The notes under the pieces are model-generated. The model was not told the origin of the DNA, searched no databases, and saw only the letters and a program-made list of their open reading frames with translations. Positions 52,751 to 61,587 of a DNA stretch of 64,000 nt are shown here, piece after piece. Position numbers and translations under genes: made by a program. This stretch comes from Bacteroidota bacterium (lineage in GTDB: Bacteria; Bacteroidota; Bacteroidia; Chitinophagales; Chitinophagaceae): NCBI GenBank assembly GCA_016868455.1, contig VGGV01000007.1:61129-125128 (forward strand), in the 5' to 3' direction. How positions within the stretch are numbered: position 1 is the first letter of the stretch; the number at the start of each line of letters is the position of its first letter.

Positions 52751-53341
52751 ATGAAAAAACTAATTCTGTCATTGCTTCTTATTTCTGCAACAGCCATGGT
52801 ATTATGCGCACAGGATGATGATGAAGAGAAAGGCGGCTGGAAACCTGATCACCTCTTCATAGGCTCAGGCATTAACCTGGGATTTTCCAACGGGTTCATT
52901 ATTGGCCTGAACCCCGAAGTGGGTTACAGTATAAATAAATTCCTTGATGCCGGTATTGCCACCAACCTTACTTACGTTACCCAGCGCAGCCAGTTTGCCA
53001 ATACTTCTATCCGTTATCTTGCCTTGGGCGGCGGCCCTTTTCTCAGAATATGGCCGGTACGGATGATCTTTATCGGCGGCCAGTATGAATATAATTCCAT
53101 TACTATAAAGGAAGTAACCAGTGGGGTTACCGCCTACAAAGAAAAAGCAAATGCAGGCAGCTTACTGGTTGGCCTTGGATATGGCAGCCGTGTAATCGGG
53201 GAATCTCAGTTTTATACCAGCATCATGATTGATGCTTTGAATGATGTCAACTCGCCTTACCGTGACCAGTTCGGACGGGTGCTGCCGGTTTTCCGCACCG
53301 GGTTTATTCTTTATTTCGGAGGAGGCCGTAAAAGGGAATAA
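52751..53341 (+). CDS. Outer-membrane beta-barrel protein
   Basis: A 196-aa exported protein: signal MKKLILSLLLISATAMVLCAQ, then an acidic stretch DDDEEKGGWKPDHLFIGSGINLGFSNGFIIGLNPEVGYSINKFLDAGIATNLTYV, and alternating strands to FRTGFILYFGGGRKRE. This is a small barrel of the type often annotated as outer-membrane beta-barrel of unknown function. ATG 52751 is chosen, with 52739 as alternative. It follows the flavoprotein by 46 bases. Confidence 0.8.
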   Translation: MKKLILSLLLISATAMVLCAQDDDEEKGGWKPDHLFIGSGINLGFSNGFIIGLNPEVGYSINKFLDAGIATNLTYVTQRSQFANTSIRYLALGGGPFLRIWPVRMIFIGGQYEYNSITIKEVTSGVTAYKEKANAGSLLVGLGYGSRVIGESQFYTSIMIDALNDVNSPYRDQFGRVLPVFRTGFILYFGGGRKRE

Positions 53342-53372
53342 GTGCTGTTTCTTCCGTGTAAAGATATTCCCG

Positions 53373-53915
53373 TTACTCATTCAGAAAGGGAATTAATTCA
53401 TCCGGTTGGGAGATAATGGTAATTCTCTTCATCGCTTCCTCATACAAAAAACCTTCCTGTTTCATCCGTTCAATATGCTGCACCAAGTGGTCATAAAACC
53501 CCGCAGAGTTGAGTATATAAATATGCTTGTCATGAATGGTCAGCTGGTTCCAGGTTACTATTTCAAATAGTTCATCCAGGGTACCAAAACCGCCCGGCAA
53601 TATCACAGCGGCATCGCCGATGCTGTATATCCTTTTTTTTCGTTCATGCATATCATCACATATAATGAGTTCAGTAATGCCCCGGTGCTGCACTTCCCAT
53701 TCCAGCAGCAGCCTGGGAATAAAACCGGTCACCAGGCCGCCATGCTCCATGGCGCTGTCGGCCACTACGCCCATCAGCCCGGCGCTGCCCCCGCCATAGA
53801 TGAGTTTTACCTTATGAACAGCAAGTAACCTGCCCAGTTCCGATGCATGACTGGAGAAAACCGGATTGGTTCCGTTTTTAGAACCACAGAAAACAGCTAC
53901 AGATTGTATTGACAT
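53373..53915 (-). CDS. LOG family protein (cytokinin-type nucleoside monophosphate phosphoribohydrolase)
   Basis: Cleaves ribose-5-phosphate from nucleotide monophosphates such as N6-modified AMP. The 180-aa protein has LIYGGGSAGLMGVVADSAMEHGG near residue 38 and the catalytic motif DDMHERKKRIY...AVILPGGFGTLDELFEIVTW near residues 85-120, the PGGxGTxxE signature of the LOG family. It stands alone and is convergent with the barrel gene. Confidence 0.93.
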   Translation of the reverse strand: MSIQSVAVFCGSKNGTNPVFSSHASELGRLLAVHKVKLIYGGGSAGLMGVVADSAMEHGGLVTGFIPRLLLEWEVQHRGITELIICDDMHERKKRIYSIGDAAVILPGGFGTLDELFEIVTWNQLTIHDKHIYILNSAGFYDHLVQHIERMKQEGFLYEEAMKRITIISQPDELIPFLNE

Positions 53916-54006
53916 GATTGTATAAATTGTGGCAAAGGGAGAATAAATTTTGCTACCTTCAAAATTCTTTATTAATAGGTTTGTACCAGTTTGGAATCAC
54001 AATATT

Positions 54007-54107
54007 CAGAGTCTTGTCATGCCGAGGAACGAGGCATCTCTGAGAATTGGACAGATTACTCGTGGAAGTCTTTGAGACTCCTCCTTCGTCGGAGTGACAA
54101 AACTCTG
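54007..54107. repeat. ~100-bp inverted-repeat element
   Basis: CAGAGTcTTGTCA at the left pairs with TGACAAaACTCTG at the right. Inside, GCCGAGGAACGAGGCATCTC faces GAGACTCCTCCTTCGTCGGAG. The whole can fold into a long stem. Repeats with TGTCA...TGACA ends and this kind of core are familiar from many Bacteroidota genomes, but I cannot name a class. It fills the LOG-symporter gap. Confidence 0.7.
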
Positions 54108-54169
54108 ATTGGATAATCAGGCATTTTGGTTCCGACTGAACTACTACCACTCAACAGAAACACTACCGT

Positions 54170-55699
54170 ATGTCGCCAACCGTTCTCTTTTGTTTTGTTA
54201 TCGGGTATTTTGTTTTATTGCTGGCAGTGGCCTGGTACACTTCCCGCAATGCGGATAATGAATCTTTTTTTATCGGTAACCGCAGCAGCAACTGGATGCT
54301 GGTGGCTTTTGGAATGATCGGCACATCCTTGTCGGGGGTAACGTTTGTGAGTGTGCCGGGTGCAGTCGGCAGCAGTAATTTTTACTATTACCAGGTGGTG
54401 CTGGGTTATTTGCTGGGTTACCTCGTCATTGCATTTGTACTGCTTCCGCTGTATTACCGCATGAACCTGACCAGCATCTATACCTACCTGGAAAAAAGGT
54501 TTGGCATCAATGCACACAAGGCAGGGGCCTTCTTTTTTATTTTATCAAGAACAGTGGGCGCCACGGCAAGGCTTTTCCTTGTTATCAGTGTGCTGCAGAT
54601 CTTTATCTTCAATAAAATGGGGATACCTTTTGAAGCAACGGCACTGGTCATCTTAATTCTTATCCTGCTTTACACATTTGAAGGAGGTGTAAAAACAATT
54701 ATTTATACCGATACATTGCAGACAACTGGTATGCTAACCGGGCTGGTTGTATGTATTATCGTTATTGTAAAAGCTTTGGGTACTGATTTTGGCGGCGCCA
54801 TGAACATGATGGCTGACAAAGGCTATACACAGATATTTAACTGGGATGTCAAAGCCGGTTCATTTGCCTTTAAGCATATTATCGGCGGCATGTTCATCGC
54901 CATTGCCATGACGGGGCTTGACCAGGAGATGATGCAGAAAAACATCAGTGTAAAAACACTGAAGGATTCGCAAAAGAACATGATGACCTTTACCGGCATC
55001 CTGATGATTGTGAACTTTCTTTTCCTGGTGCTGGGCGGGGTGCTGTATTTGTATGCTTCTGAAAAAGGGATTACCGTACCGCCCGACGATCTGTTTCCAA
55101 CCATTGCCCTCAGCGATGCTTTCAGCGGTACCATCGGCATCATTTTCATAATCGCATTGATCTCGGCACTGTTCCCCAGTGTGGACGGGGCCATCACTTC
55201 ACTCACTTCCTGTTTCTGTATTGATATTCTCGGCCTCAAGAAAAGCGAGGCTTCAGAAAAAGAGAAGAAAAGAACAAGGCTGAAAGTGCATTTTACTTTC
55301 GCAGCCGTTTTTTTCATTATGGTATGGCTGTTTTATAAAATGAACGATAAGCTGATCATTGATTTTATACTGAAGTTTGCCGGCGTTACCTACGGGCCGC
55401 TGCTGGGGCTGTTTGCTTTTGGCATTCTTACAAAACGAAATCTGGATGATAAAAAGATATGGACTGTTTGCATCATTGCACCCTTACTGGCACTGGGGCT
55501 TGATATGCTCAGTAACCCCGCCTGGTACGAAGCAAAACTTCCTATGAAACTGGGATTACAGGATATTTCCAACAGTATTTTCAGCGACTACAAAATCGGC
55601 AATGAACTTATCCTTATAAACGGATTGATCACTTTTGCGGGGTTGTGGATGATATCGAAGAAAAACAGTACCCGGACTGCTGAACTAAAAGCAGTGTAG
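54170..55699 (+). CDS. Sodium:solute symporter family protein
   Basis: Inner-membrane Na+-coupled transporter of the SSS family. The 509-aa protein has about 13 membrane helices. Conserved parts are FFIGNRSSNWMLVAFGMIGTSLSGVTFVSVPGAVG near residues 28-62, TSIYTYLEKRFGINAHKAGAFFFILSRTVGATARLFL near 100-140, and MTGLDQEMMQKNISVKTLKDSQKNM near 245-270. The solute cannot be told from sequence. No adjacent gene points to a substrate. Confidence 0.92.
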   Translation: MSPTVLFCFVIGYFVLLLAVAWYTSRNADNESFFIGNRSSNWMLVAFGMIGTSLSGVTFVSVPGAVGSSNFYYYQVVLGYLLGYLVIAFVLLPLYYRMNLTSIYTYLEKRFGINAHKAGAFFFILSRTVGATARLFLVISVLQIFIFNKMGIPFEATALVILILILLYTFEGGVKTIIYTDTLQTTGMLTGLVVCIIVIVKALGTDFGGAMNMMADKGYTQIFNWDVKAGSFAFKHIIGGMFIAIAMTGLDQEMMQKNISVKTLKDSQKNMMTFTGILMIVNFLFLVLGGVLYLYASEKGITVPPDDLFPTIALSDAFSGTIGIIFIIALISALFPSVDGAITSLTSCFCIDILGLKKSEASEKEKKRTRLKVHFTFAAVFFIMVWLFYKMNDKLIIDFILKFAGVTYGPLLGLFAFGILTKRNLDDKKIWTVCIIAPLLALGLDMLSNPAWYEAKLPMKLGLQDISNSIFSDYKIGNELILINGLITFAGLWMISKKNSTRTAELKAV

Positions 55700-55705
55700 G
55701 AATTT

Positions 55706-55713
55706 TATCTTTG
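55706..55713 (+). promoter_or_regulatory. -7 box for the O-methyltransferase gene (TATCTTTG)
   Basis: TATCTTTGC matches TAnnTTTG and ends 13 nt before the TTG start codon. This supports the TTG as the true start. Confidence 0.5.
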
Positions 55714-55726
55714 CAAAAATTTCCAC

Positions 55727-56365
55727 TTGGATTTAATCAATCCCCTTGTTCAGCATTACGCCGAAAAATTTTCTTCAGCCCCTGATGATTTGCTGAATGA
55801 AATACATGAATATACCACGCAGCACCATCCCGAAGCTATCATGCTCAGCGGCCACCTGCAGGGCAAACTGCTGGAGATGATAAGCTGTATGATCCGCCCC
55901 CGGCATATTCTTGAAATCGGCACTTTTACGGGTTACAGCGCTTTATGCCTTGCCAAAGGCCTTACTGATGAAGGGCAGCTTCATACCATCGAAATAAGAG
56001 AGGCCGATGCACAAAAAGCCCGGTCATTTTTTGACCGCTCTGCCCGGTCTGCGCAGATAATTTTGCATACCGGAAATGCGTTAGATATTATCCCGAAACT
56101 GCAGGAAAACTGGGATTTGGTATTTATTGATGCTGATAAACCAGCTTATATTCAATATTTTAACCTCGTTTTCCCCCAATTGCGGAAAAACGGCTTTATT
56201 TTAGCAGATAATATCTTCTTTCACGGCCAGGTGCTGGAAGAAAAAGTAACCGGAAAAAGCGCCAAAGGCATCCGGGAGTTTAATGAGTACATCCGTAAAA
56301 GAACAGATATTGAAAAACTGGTACTCACCGTTCGGGACGGGCTGTACCTGATCCGGAAACTGTAA
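55727..56365 (+). CDS. SAM-dependent O-methyltransferase (COMT/CCoAOMT-like)
   Basis: Transfers a methyl group from SAM to a hydroxyl of a small substrate. The 212-aa protein carries the SAM motif ILEIGTFTGYSALCLAKGL near residues 61-80. HTIEIREADAQKARSFF is near 90, and WDLVFIDADKPAYIQYFNLVFPQLRKNGFILADNIFFHGQV, with the metal-binding Asp residues, is near 128-170. The start is TTG. It is closely followed by the glucosaminidase and hpt genes, probably one transcript. Confidence 0.92.
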   Translation: MDLINPLVQHYAEKFSSAPDDLLNEIHEYTTQHHPEAIMLSGHLQGKLLEMISCMIRPRHILEIGTFTGYSALCLAKGLTDEGQLHTIEIREADAQKARSFFDRSARSAQIILHTGNALDIIPKLQENWDLVFIDADKPAYIQYFNLVFPQLRKNGFILADNIFFHGQVLEEKVTGKSAKGIREFNEYIRKRTDIEKLVLTVRDGLYLIRKL

Positions 56366-56374
56366 CAAATACCT

Positions 56375-57457
56375 ATGCAAAGATTCAGGAACATTCTGCT
56401 GATCTGTTTTCTGGCGCCTGCTTTCGCTTCTTCAGCCCAGCAATCAGAACTCGTAAATAATTATATCAGCCAATATAGGGACCAGGCCATAGCTGAAATG
56501 CAGCGTACCGGTGTACCCGCTGCCATAAAACTGGCCCAGGGTATCAACGAAACCATGGCCGGCACCAGTAACCTGGTATTGCGTTCAAACAATCATTTTG
56601 GCATTAAATGCAAATCCACCTGGACAGGCGAATCGGTAAAACATAATGATGATGCAAGGGGAGAATGTTTCCGCAAATACGCTTCATCTGAAGATTCTTA
56701 CCGGGACCATTCAGATTTTTTGCGTGGCAGCCAGCGTTATGCTTTTTTATTTGCACTTGACCCCACTGATTATTCCGGCTGGGCATGGGGATTAAAAAAA
56801 GCCGGATACGCCACTAATCCACGTTACGCCACGGCACTTATAAAAACCATTGAAGATTATGGGTTGCAGTACTACACTTTCATTGCGCTGGGAAAGATAC
56901 CTGATAAAGCAAATGATCCCGATAGCTATCGGGACGTGGTGACAGAAAATCCTGACGGTGATAATACAAATAGTGTGATCAGCAATGCAATCAAAATTGT
57001 AGAAAAACAACAGGAAACTTCTGCAGTAAAAAAACCTGATTACCCTAGAGGCGAATTCAGGATAAACGAAACAAGAGTGGTATATGTGCCCCAAGGCACT
57101 TCCTATCTTGCCATAGCAAAGGAATATAATGTTGATCTCGCAAAGATTTTTGAATTCAACGATATGCCCCGTGCCGAAGAAACAGATAAAGACAGGCTGG
57201 TGTACCTGCAGCGCAAACGTAAAACGGGTAACAATGAATTTCACATCGTTCAGCCGGGGGAAACGCTTCATGATATTGCCCAGCAGGAAGCCATAAGATT
57301 TGAGAGCCTGCTGGAGCTGAACTGGCTGAAAGAAGGTGATATGCCTGCTCTCGGGGAGCAGCTGCATCTCCATAAAAAAGCATCCGCCACACCGAAGCAG
57401 GCATTAAATACCAATTTTTTGCTTACACCGGGCCGGCCGCTTAAAGCCACCAATTAA
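56375..57457 (+). CDS. Exported glucosaminidase with LysM domains
   Basis: Cell-wall hydrolase that cleaves peptidoglycan between GlcNAc and MurNAc. The 360-aa protein has signal MQRFRNILLICFLAPAFASSAQ. The glucosaminidase domain (about 30-165) includes GVPAAIKLAQGINETMAGTSNLVLRSNNHFGIKC, with the catalytic Glu, and FRKYASSEDSYRDHSDFL. Two LysM-like modules follow (VPQGTSYLAIAKEYNVDLAKIFEFNDM and VQPGETLHDIAQQEAIRFESLLELNWL). Residues PDSYR near position 183, in the linker, are encoded by an 18-bp palindrome. Confidence 0.93.
   Translation: MQRFRNILLICFLAPAFASSAQQSELVNNYISQYRDQAIAEMQRTGVPAAIKLAQGINETMAGTSNLVLRSNNHFGIKCKSTWTGESVKHNDDARGECFRKYASSEDSYRDHSDFLRGSQRYAFLFALDPTDYSGWAWGLKKAGYATNPRYATALIKTIEDYGLQYYTFIALGKIPDKANDPDSYRDVVTENPDGDNTNSVISNAIKIVEKQQETSAVKKPDYPRGEFRINETRVVYVPQGTSYLAIAKEYNVDLAKIFEFNDMPRAEETDKDRLVYLQRKRKTGNNEFHIVQPGETLHDIAQQEAIRFESLLELNWLKEGDMPALGEQLHLHKKASATPKQALNTNFLLTPGRPLKATN
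56917..56934. repeat. 18-bp palindrome inside the glucosaminidase gene
   Basis: TCCCGATAGCTATCGGGA, read GAT CCC GAT AGC TAT CGG GAC (DPDSYRD) in the linker between catalytic and LysM domains. The frame is the same as in nuoG. Confidence 0.85.
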
Positions 57458-57469
57458 AGATGACTGTTT

Positions 57470-58003
57470 ATGGGCACCGTAAAAGTGCATGACAAAACAT
57501 TTGAAATTTACATTACAGAAGCTGAAATTCAGCAGCGGGTTAAAGAAATAGCGGAGCAAATCAATAAGGATTATGCCGGAAAACGACCCTTGTTCATTGC
57601 TATCCTGAATGGTTCTTTCATGTTTGCCGCCGACCTGTTTAAACACTTGCGCATTGAAGCAGAGCTTTGTTTTATAAAGCTGGCTTCTTACAAGGGAATG
57701 AAGTCATCAGGAAAAGTGGTGACTTCCATCGGGCTGGAAGAAGACCTGTTTGGAAAAGAAGTGATTATTGTAGAGGATATTGTGGATACGGGAAAAACGC
57801 TTCACAACTTTCTTCCCAAGCTGATGCACCAGCAGCCAAAATCCATGAAGATTACCGCATTGCTGCACAAATCAGCCGCCACCGAATACCCGCTGACTCT
57901 TGACTATGTGGGTTTTGACATTCCCAACAAGTTTGTTGTAGGTTACGGTCTTGATTACGACGGGCTCGGCCGAAACCTGAAGGAGATTTACCAGGTGATA
58001 TAA
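57470..58003 (+). CDS. hpt: Hypoxanthine phosphoribosyltransferase
   Basis: Purine salvage enzyme: hypoxanthine (and often guanine) plus PRPP gives IMP or GMP. The 177-aa protein has the family opening ELEIRVKEIAEQI-like region, LFIAILNGSFMFAADLFKHL near residues 41-60, and the PRPP motif VIIVEDIVDTGKTLHNFL near 98-115. KFVVGYGLDYDGLGRNL lies near the end. Length is normal; it follows the glucosaminidase by 12 bases. Confidence 0.96.
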   Translation: MGTVKVHDKTFEIYITEAEIQQRVKEIAEQINKDYAGKRPLFIAILNGSFMFAADLFKHLRIEAELCFIKLASYKGMKSSGKVVTSIGLEEDLFGKEVIIVEDIVDTGKTLHNFLPKLMHQQPKSMKITALLHKSAATEYPLTLDYVGFDIPNKFVVGYGLDYDGLGRNLKEIYQVI

Positions 58004-58029
58004 GCCGGCCGCAGCAATGGCTTTTTTTT
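58002..58029 (+). terminator. Terminator after hpt
   Basis: AAGCC, a ~12-nt loop containing GGCCG, then GGCTT followed by eight Ts. It overlaps the hpt stop codon. Confidence 0.5.
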
Positions 58030-58057
58030 CGTACCTTATCCTGTTTAAAATATCCGT

Positions 58058-59842
58058 TTGAAGGCCGCTTGTCATATATTGTTCTGTATCTTGTTTAGTT
58101 CGTCCTTATGCTCCCAGCAGTATTACCTGCGGGGCGAAGTAAAGGATGAAGCAGGTAATATTTTACAAAATGTAGCTATCCTGCAACACCGCAGCGGTTA
58201 CGTTTTCCGTAGCGGTACCCAGGGCACTTTTGGCATCCTATGCCATTACCAGGTGGATACATTCAGCTTTTCGCTGGAAGGCTATTGTCCGCAGAAACTG
58301 GTACTGAACACAGATAATTATGCCAGCGTAAAAATGAAACTGTTTTCGGCCGGTGCATCCATTATACGCCGCAGCAAATTATCCTCGCTTATAAAAGACC
58401 TTGATAAAGACGAACAGAAAACCTGGTACACCGGCGATGAAACGTATGCCAGCCTGCTGGAAAATCATTTTGTGAATACCAGAAAGTTTCCAAATACCGG
58501 CATGTCGCTGAATGTGGACAGGGCCTCATACAGTAATATCCGGCGTTTTATTACATTAAACTCCCTGGTACCACCGGATGCAGTGAGGATTGAGGAAATG
58601 CTGAATTACTTTAACCTGAATTATCATGAACCAAAGGGTAACGATTTGTTTCATATAAAAACAATGCTCAGTTCATGCCCGTGGAATAATAATAATCAGC
58701 TTTTTTTTGTCAATCTTTCCTCCAAAAAAATTAACCTGGACTCATTACCGCCATGCAACCTGGTATTTCTGATAGATGTATCAGGTTCTATGGATATGCC
58801 CAACAGGCTGCCCTTACTGAAATCAGCCTTTCGCCTGCTCGTCAATAACCTGCGGAACAAAGATTCTGTGGCTATAGTAACCTATGGTGGTGTAACAGGC
58901 GTTATGCTGAATACCACCCGTGGCGGAGAAAAGGAAAAAATTCTGAAAGCAATTGATGAGCTCGAGCCTGGTGGCGCTACCCCGGGAGAATCAGGCATCA
59001 GGCTGGCTTACAGTGTTGCCCGGAATCATTTTATTAAGGATGGGAATAACCGGATAATACTGGCTACCGACGGCGATTTTAATGTTGGTATGAAAACCGA
59101 ACAGGACCTGGATGAACTGATTTCGAAACAAAAAGAATCCGGAATTTATCTTACCTGTCTGGGGGTTGGGATGGGCAATTATAAGGACTCCAAAATACAA
59201 ACACTGGCCAAGAAGGGAAACGGAAACTTTGCTTACCTGGATAATTTCAAAGAAGCTGAAAAAGTACTGCTGAAAGAGTTTACACAAACACTTTATTCAG
59301 TTGCCGATAACGTTTATATGGATATTGAATTTAACCCGGAGCTGGTAAAAGAGTACCGCCTTATTGGTTTTGACAACAAAGTTGGGGTGCTGCGGGATTC
59401 TCTGTCGGTGCTGGAAGGGGGTGAAATTGGTTCGGGCTATTCCATGATTGCTTTATTTGAAATTGTACCTGACGAAGCCAACAACAAGGCAGTGCAGAAA
59501 GATATAATGACGGGAAAGTTTGCTGAAATAATACTAAGGTACCAGCAGGTAAACGATGTGCGGCAGCAGTATTATAAACACACAGCCCGGTTTGACTTTC
59601 ATGATTTTGAGGAAATTGACAAATGCTACCGGTTTTCTGCCGCTGTGGCATTGTTTGGTTCCTTGCTTCGAAACTCCCCGTTTGTGAAGAGCAGTAACTG
59701 GAATGATGTTATTGCAATGGCACAATCAGCTTCCGGCGCTGATGATTTGCTTCAAAAAGAGTTTATAACCATTGCCCAGCAAACAAAAACGCTTTATTCC
59801 AAAATAAAGAAGAAAAAAGGCGGCAGCGCCCAGGCGTTTTAA
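58058..59842 (+). CDS. Exported von Willebrand factor A domain protein (YfbK-like)
   Basis: A ~594-aa exported protein. The signal is KAACHILFCILFSSSLCSQ, after a TTG start. An N-terminal carboxypeptidase-regulatory-like strand domain (YYLRGEVKDEAGNILQNVAILQ) follows. A conserved pre-vWA segment (FVNTRKFPNTGMSLNVDRASYSNIRRFI) leads to the vWA domain with MIDAS motif LVFLIDVSGSMDMPNRL near residue 233 and ILATDGDFNVGM near 340. A C-terminal DUF3520-like region ends the chain. The layout matches the YfbK family; the function is unknown, probably protein binding in the envelope. Confidence 0.88.
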   Translation: MKAACHILFCILFSSSLCSQQYYLRGEVKDEAGNILQNVAILQHRSGYVFRSGTQGTFGILCHYQVDTFSFSLEGYCPQKLVLNTDNYASVKMKLFSAGASIIRRSKLSSLIKDLDKDEQKTWYTGDETYASLLENHFVNTRKFPNTGMSLNVDRASYSNIRRFITLNSLVPPDAVRIEEMLNYFNLNYHEPKGNDLFHIKTMLSSCPWNNNNQLFFVNLSSKKINLDSLPPCNLVFLIDVSGSMDMPNRLPLLKSAFRLLVNNLRNKDSVAIVTYGGVTGVMLNTTRGGEKEKILKAIDELEPGGATPGESGIRLAYSVARNHFIKDGNNRIILATDGDFNVGMKTEQDLDELISKQKESGIYLTCLGVGMGNYKDSKIQTLAKKGNGNFAYLDNFKEAEKVLLKEFTQTLYSVADNVYMDIEFNPELVKEYRLIGFDNKVGVLRDSLSVLEGGEIGSGYSMIALFEIVPDEANNKAVQKDIMTGKFAEIILRYQQVNDVRQQYYKHTARFDFHDFEEIDKCYRFSAAVALFGSLLRNSPFVKSSNWNDVIAMAQSASGADDLLQKEFITIAQQTKTLYSKIKKKKGGSAQAF

Positions 59843-59846
59843 TTAT

Positions 59847-60378
59847 TCATCGCATCTTTTCCAGTTCCCTGGCAAAAAAAAGATTCCACTTCTGCTGTTG
59901 CTCCCTGTTATGGAAATACCCGGTTTCTTTATCATATTGCAGTTCCACTTTCCTGTATTTCTCCAATTCTTCATTAAATATTTGTGTAATCCGGGACTCG
60001 TAAGTATGCCGGAAAAGAACAGCCGTGTTGACTCTTTTTTGAAATGCAGCGGTAAAAAAGCCGGCCTGTATTGAAATGCCCCTGTTCATGTTCAAGCAAT
60101 GAATCCGATACCTTATCTGCTTTCTTCCATGATCTTCTTTCTAGCTCCGGGCTTACTTCCACCTTTAATTTGGCCGTGTCACCTTTGAATTGAAAGGGTG
60201 CCCATTGGTACGATACGTACCAATATGTATAAGCATATAGGTTGGTGCTATAATCCGGGGTGCCGGTAAAATCATCCCAACGGAGGGGCCGATCGGTCTG
60301 TTCTCCGTTAATAATGATTGTTTGTGCAGACAGGGAGAGGCTGAGCAAAATCAGGATGGATAGCAGTGTGTTTTTCAT
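59847..60378 (-). pseudogene. Exported DUF922-like (HExxH) protein gene with a frameshift
   Basis: The first frame gives signal MKNTLLSILILLSLSLSAQ and RPLRWDDFTGTPDYSTNLYAYTYWYVSYQW. It continues into LLEHEQGHFNTGRLF, whose HEQGH is an HExxH zinc-protease-like motif. It then degenerates at a run of six Ts (60054-60059). The overlapping second ORF continues the family in another frame: AAFQKRVNTAVLFRHTYESRITQIFNEELEKYRKVE...FHNREQQQKWN. Removing one T restores one ~177-aa protein. The lesion could be a sequencing error, a true frameshift, or slippage on the T-run. It lies 21 bases downstream of dnaJ. Confidence 0.75.
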
Positions 60379-60399
60379 TCAAAACGCTGTCGGCTTAAG

Positions 60400-61551
60400 T
60401 TAGGAAAACATCTCTTTTATTTTATCAAAGAAATTTTTACTTCCTTTTTCCGGCTGCGGTTTAAAATTGGGGGAGTGGCTGAGTTTTTCCAGAAGCGCTT
60501 TTTCCTCTGCTGACAAATGCTGAGGTGTCCATACATTCACCTGGATAAGCTGGTCGCCTTTTTGATAAAAGTTGACTGCAGGAAACCCTTTTCCTTTCAG
60601 TCTGAATATCTTGCCGCTTTGCGTACCCGGAGGTATTTTTATTTTGGCCCTTCCGTCGATAGTGGGTACTTCTATTTGCGTTCCGAAAACGGCATCTGTA
60701 AAGGAAAGATGGAGTTCATAAGCCACATTCAGCCCCTCCCGGTGCAGTTCTTTGTGTGGTTCTTCTTCAATTAATACTATCAGATCGCCGGGCATTCCGC
60801 CTCTTTCCCCGGCATTGCCACGGCCGCTTACATTCATCTGCATACTTTCCTGCACACCGGCAGGTATATCAATAGTTACGGTTTCTTCACCATATATTCT
60901 TCCTTCGCCTTTACAGTTGCTGCACTTGGCTGTTACAGTTGTGCCTTCGCCGTTACAAGAGGGGCAGGTTGTTACTGTCTGCATCTGTCCCAGAAATGTA
61001 TTCTGCACTTTTCGCACTTGGCCGCTGCCTCCGCAAGTGCCGCAGGTTTGAACACTGCCTTTATCCTTAGCGCCACTGCCGCCACAGGTATTGCAGCTAA
61101 CATACTTTTTTACCTTGATGTTTTTGGTAACACCCCTGGCTATTTCTTCATAAGTAAGCCTGATTTTTACCCGAAGATTGCTGCCCCTTATCCCGCGGCT
61201 TCGCTGTCCGCCCCCCCGGCGCTGGCCACCGCCAAAAAAGCTTCCAAAAAGGTCATCGCCAAAAATATCGCCAAACTGGCTGAAGATATCTTCCATGTTC
61301 ATCCCGCTTCCGCCTCTTCCGTTTCCGCTTACTCCGGCATGACCATACCGGTCATACTGCGCTTTTTTATCGGCATCGCTCAGCACTTCATAGGCCTCTG
61401 CCGCTTCTTTAAATTTTTCTTCGGCGGTTTTATCCCCGGGGTTACGGTCCGGGTGATACTGCATTGCCACCTTACGGTATGCTTTTTTTATTTCATCCGC
61501 AGAGGCACCTTTAGTAACTCCCAGTATTTCGTAATAGTCTCTTTTAGACAT
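60400..61551 (-). CDS. dnaJ: Chaperone protein DnaJ
   Basis: Co-chaperone that stimulates DnaK ATPase and delivers clients. The 383-aa protein has a J domain with HPD ([17 protein letters not shown]), then a Gly/Phe-rich segment with a [11 protein letters not shown] stretch. Four zinc repeats follow ([24 protein letters not shown] and CSNCKGEG), then C-terminal substrate-binding domains. It follows grpE on the same strand across a short gap of ATTAACCA-type tandem repeats. Confidence 0.97.
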   Translation of the reverse strand: MSKRDYYEILGVTKGASADEIKKAYRKVAMQYHPDRNPGDKTAEEKFKEAAEAYEVLSDADKKAQYDRYGHAGVSGNGRGGSGMNMEDIFSQFGDIFGDDLFGSFFGGGQRRGGGQRSRGIRGSNLRVKIRLTYEEIARGVTKNIKVKKYVSCNTCGGSGAKDKGSVQTCGTCGGSGQVRKVQNTFLGQMQTVTTCPSCNGEGTTVTAKCSNCKGEGRIYGEETVTIDIPAGVQESMQMNVSGRGNAGERGGMPGDLIVLIEEEPHKELHREGLNVAYELHLSFTDAVFGTQIEVPTIDGRAKIKIPPGTQSGKIFRLKGKGFPAVNFYQKGDQLIQVNVWTPQHLSAEEKALLEKLSHSPNFKPQPEKGSKNFFDKIKEMFS

Positions 61552-61555
61552 TCTG

Positions 61556-61587
61556 ATTAACCAATTAACGAATTAACCAATCACTCA
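61556..61587. repeat. 8-bp tandem repeat between grpE and dnaJ
   Basis: ATTAACCA, ATTAACGA, ATTAACCA and a partial fourth unit fill the 33-base gap between the two genes. Its end includes the grpE stop codon. Confidence 0.6.

Noticed and set aside
55390-55572. Minus-strand ORFs within the symporter and other membrane genes
   Set aside because: These are antisense shadows; none has a family signature or a plausible start region.
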